From positions 107,605 through 171,604 of the forward strand of contig NC_044920.1 of the NCBI RefSeq assembly GCF_003576645.1: DNA of 64,000 nucleotides, written 5' to 3'. The translations under genes and the position numbers were made by a program. Under the pieces are notes generated by a model, which saw only the letters and a list, made by a program, of their open reading frames with translations, had not been told where the DNA came from and searched no databases. Of this stretch, positions 61,543 to 64,000 are shown piece after piece; the stretch's first letter is position 1, and every line of letters begins with the position of its first letter. This DNA comes from Ipomoea triloba. Lineage: Eukaryota > Streptophyta > Magnoliopsida > Solanales > Convolvulaceae.

Positions 61543-62960
61543 TCATTGTTCTCCACCCTCACTAATTCCTTCCAGTACCAAATACTGAAGAGCTATAGAA
61601 TATTTTGCAGTTGTTATTCCATCAGATTTGCCAACGCCAAAGTAGTTGCTCTTCGTAAGTAGAAATGACCCAAAGCCGTCCCCTGACAGAGAAAGAATGC
61701 AGTTTTTCTAAGACACTGGACAAGCATTACAATAACAAAATAAACACTTGGATAAGATTCTTAACACATTTATGCTCGCATACGCCCAAGAAAACATTGG
61801 AAAGCTAAAAGCAAACAGGGCAAAAGTTAAGGGCAACTGCTACTACTTCATCCTAGCCTACCTCTAATTGTGTAAATAGAGGAGACCCATCTCTTATAAA
61901 TGTAAAGCCACCTCGGGGAGTCACCTTGGTGAGTATCAGAGAGAAGAAGTTGACATGGTCTTGATTCTCTGTTGCCAGTATCATCAGTAACTTTTAAAAC
62001 CACCAAAGAGGAGAGAGGGTTTAACACTTTAACTGACATCATAAAGTAGGAGGTGCAGTTTGCTCACTTGGCAGAATCAACGGCATTTCGGCACAGGGCT
62101 AAAGTTCGAACCATTGCCAAGTCCCTTCCTCTAGCATTATTGTACCTTTGTTGGCAATTTCTGAAGGAAGACAGCAAAATCTGAGGAGCTAAATATAGTA
62201 CTATAATTCAAAAGGTATAGTAACACTGCACTAATCAATTCTACATGGGATTGATCGGATAAAAAAAAAAAAAAAGTACCTTTCATCAAAGAAATCAGCA
62301 AAATCATCAATTATAACTGAAACAGGGTTTACATGATGAATGTGGAATGCAGCAAAGTATCTCTTAATTCCTTCGTCATCATCTATATACCTACATGATT
62401 ATCAGTCAAGAACACTAGGGATTATAATTTAAATTGTTTTGATTTTTGAGAAATTAAACAAATATAAGACTGGATTCGTGGATTCAGCCGTAAATTTCAT
62501 TTTGTTATTCACGAAATCAAAAAGCAGCCAGGTCCTTACTTGATGTGAATACGTTGAAAAATGTCGGAAGAAGGATCAATGCCCTGAAAATCCCAATTCT
62601 CGAAACTAAGAACAGAAGGAAAAATGAAAGGGGGGAAAAAGAGATTAAAGCGAGGAGGTGTACCTGAGAGAGAAAGGGGGGTTTGGTATCTAACTTGTGA
62701 CGGCTGCAGATGAACACCACGGCGCCGTTGAACTCCAATGCCGAGTTCAATGCGTACTGGAACAGTAACGAGGTTTTTCCTCTGCGCAAAATTAAATTAA
62801 AATTCAAGCTTCGCTGCAGAAAGAAAGTGTGAGTGAAACAATGAGAAATTATGCGTTACGAGGATGGAGGGCCAGAAAGAAGAATGATAGGGTGGTCACT
62901 GCGACTCCGGCAGCTGCTCATATCAGTAGGATTCGGAAGCGGAAAGAATCTTTCCACCAT
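61543..62960 (-). CDS. small Walker A/B ATPase, SWSAP1/RecA-like
   Basis: Seven exons, 62960-62860, 62781-62664, 62583-62540, 62390-62280, 62160-62068, 61968-61862 and 61682-61543, total 714 nt, 237 aa. All introns are GT-AG and the phases agree. The ATG at 62960 follows an in-frame TGA two codons upstream. Walker A GPPSSGKTS spans residues 30-38; intron 1 splits the codon of Ser34, inside the motif. A Walker B-like strand VSVIIDDFADFF follows, then NNARGRDLAMVRTLALCRNA and a C-terminal beta-rich part. Size and layout resemble SWSAP1, a RAD51-paralogue-like partner of SWIM-domain proteins in homologous recombination. I cannot exclude another RecA-fold family, so no symbol is given. Several introns are short (78-119 bp). 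Confidence 0.75.
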
Positions 62961-63455
62961 CGTCGCTCAACTTACTGCACTGCGGAATGGAAGCTCAATA
63001 AAACCAAACCCTAAACGAGAGAGAGATTCTAGCTTTCTTTGATTTTCAGATTAAAAAAAATTTCTTACTTTTCATGACAAAAGAAGAGTAGAGTGATTTT
63101 TTTCATCTTAACATTTTGATTGGATGATTTCTTCTTCTTTTACATGGAAAGAAATAACGCAATTACATGTACTAATGAACATTGACGCTCTCGATAAAGT
63201 GTGATTGGTGAAACAGAAATCAACTTCAGCAAAATTGGTGCCATTACAACATTACAATTTCTTTTCTAAAAGAGTTATGCTATTTTTTCCCTCCAATCCA
63301 TCCCTCATAAATGGAAGCCACATCATTCAGGAGTAAGAAGTATTTTCCTTTCTAAAATACATGCAATATAATCAAAATCCAAAGCATGGAAAGGTTACAA
63401 TACAAATGAATACAAATACAATAGCATAATAGTAAGTTGGGGCAAAATCAGGTCT
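62961..63455. other. ATPase promoter and aspartokinase 3' flank
   Basis: The promoter side of the minus-strand ATPase gene and the 3' UTR of aspartokinase share this 0.5 kb. Plus-strand frames at 62829-63042 are antisense shadows of ATPase exon 1. Confidence 0.55.
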
Positions 63456-63966
63456 TTAGTGGCGAGGCGATTGCACCACCGTACCATTGCTAAAACTTGC
63501 AGCATCCATATTCATCCCAGATTCCTCACTCTCAAAGAAGGAATGATGAAGGGCTTTCACACATACTTCTGCTTCGCTATCATTTACTATCAATGAAATA
63601 TTCACCTGGAGAGAGAAACAATGGATTGATTCCTGTTCCAATCGAGAAGAAGAAGAATGAATGAATGAATTTAGAGCAAGTACCTTGGACGCTCCCTGTG
63701 AGATCATCTGCACATTCACATCATTAGTTCGGAAAACTCTGAAAGCCTGCATGCAAAACAAGGCAGATTTTTCCTATTAAGCAACGCGTTGAGGGATAAA
63801 TCTTGAATAATCATAGCAGGAAATAACAGGCACCTTCTCCAATATCAACGAAGAACACTGGACATTTCCAATAAGGGAGATTATCGATTTGTGTGGCAAA
63901 AGATTTACTACTGCAATTTTACCAAGCTCTTCAACAACATGATCAAGTTCCTGCTCAACCAACACA
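63456..63966 (-). CDS. aspartokinase, C-terminal ACT-domain exons (partial)
   Basis: Three 3' exons: 63966-63834, 63746-63684 and 63605-63456, with phases consistent. The peptide runs VLVEQELDHVVEELGKIAVV, SIISLIGNVQCSSLILEK, AFRVFRTNDVNVQMISQGAS, then KVNISLIVNDSEAEVCVKAL and ends SPRH. This is the end of a plant monofunctional aspartate kinase: the second ACT domain, which binds lysine for feedback inhibition. The enzyme phosphorylates aspartate in chloroplasts, the first step to Lys, Thr, Met and Ile. The ISQGASKVNISLIV core is intact. The ending runs straight to TAA with no homoserine dehydrogenase domain, ruling out the bifunctional form. The kinase domain lies beyond the right edge. Confidence 0.92.
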
Positions 63967-64000
63967 CTAAAATGAATTACTGTGCTACACAGGACCAGGT

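Noticed and set aside
62041..62110. TTCGAACC word suggesting a pol III B box
   Set aside because: The word falls in exon 5 of the minus-strand ATPase gene and is explained by coding sequence.
62829..63042. Two plus-strand Arg-rich frames
   Set aside because: They are antisense to exon 1 and the leader of the minus-strand ATPase gene.

Overview
The window is nuclear DNA from a flowering plant, almost certainly a eudicot. The support is AT-rich intergenic DNA, short exons with GT-AG introns, and plant-specific families: DUF247, XTH, LIR1, MEI2-like, monofunctional aspartokinase. No species is assigned. One scaffold gap (47524-48391) is flanked by artefactual-looking poly-C.

Genes, left to right. 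(1) 993-2671 (+): 3' exons of a DUF1350-type chloroplast protein. (2) 11680-16592 (+): complete 13-exon HGSNAT-like multipass membrane acyltransferase, 455 aa. (3) 17201-18882 (-): two-exon DUF247 protein, 479 aa, tail-to-tail with the previous gene. (4) 21509-23134 (-): four-exon xyloglucan endotransglucosylase/hydrolase, 302 aa. (5) 33821-37777 (-): nine-exon glycyl-tRNA synthetase, 722 aa, with a second in-frame Met that fits dual targeting. (6) 39026-45210 (-): 13-coding-exon MEI2-like RNA-binding protein, 1009 aa, whose last intron appears to be GC-AG. (7) 60630-61223 (+): three-exon LIR1 light-regulated chloroplast protein, 136 aa. (8) 61543-62960 (-): seven-exon small Walker A/B ATPase, 237 aa, SWSAP1/RecA-like. 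(9) 63456-63966 (-): 3' exons of aspartokinase, running off the window. The exon models come from reading frames and splice signals; the phases join consistently in every complete gene.

The gene-poor stretches are built from mobile elements. 2.7-11 kb: a solo LTR with a 5-bp duplication, a foldback element, a 1.6-kb Mutator-like element with about 0.5-kb inverted ends, a smaller inverted-repeat element and a SINE. 19.7-20.8 kb: two more SINEs. 27.2-33.1 kb: a decayed Ty1-copia remnant abutting a GC-richer LTR element with a tandemly duplicated LTR promoter. 48.4-51 kb: another fragment of that LTR family, then two minisatellite-bearing elements bounded by long (TA)n tracts. 52.2-53.4 kb: a 5'-truncated LINE with a poly-A tail. 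54.2-58 kb: the most unusual object, a Ty1-copia element whose 5' end (LTR tail, primer-binding site, first part of gag) faces opposite to its remaining gag-pol and 3' LTR. The gag-LTR junction is the one expected from retrotransposon autointegration, and a 701-bp solo LTR later entered its integrase. 58.8-60.1 kb: an inverted-repeat element containing a SINE, and a fifth SINE.

No operon-like or defence cluster is present. The genes are unlinked housekeeping and regulatory genes; the novelty lies in the repeat architecture.
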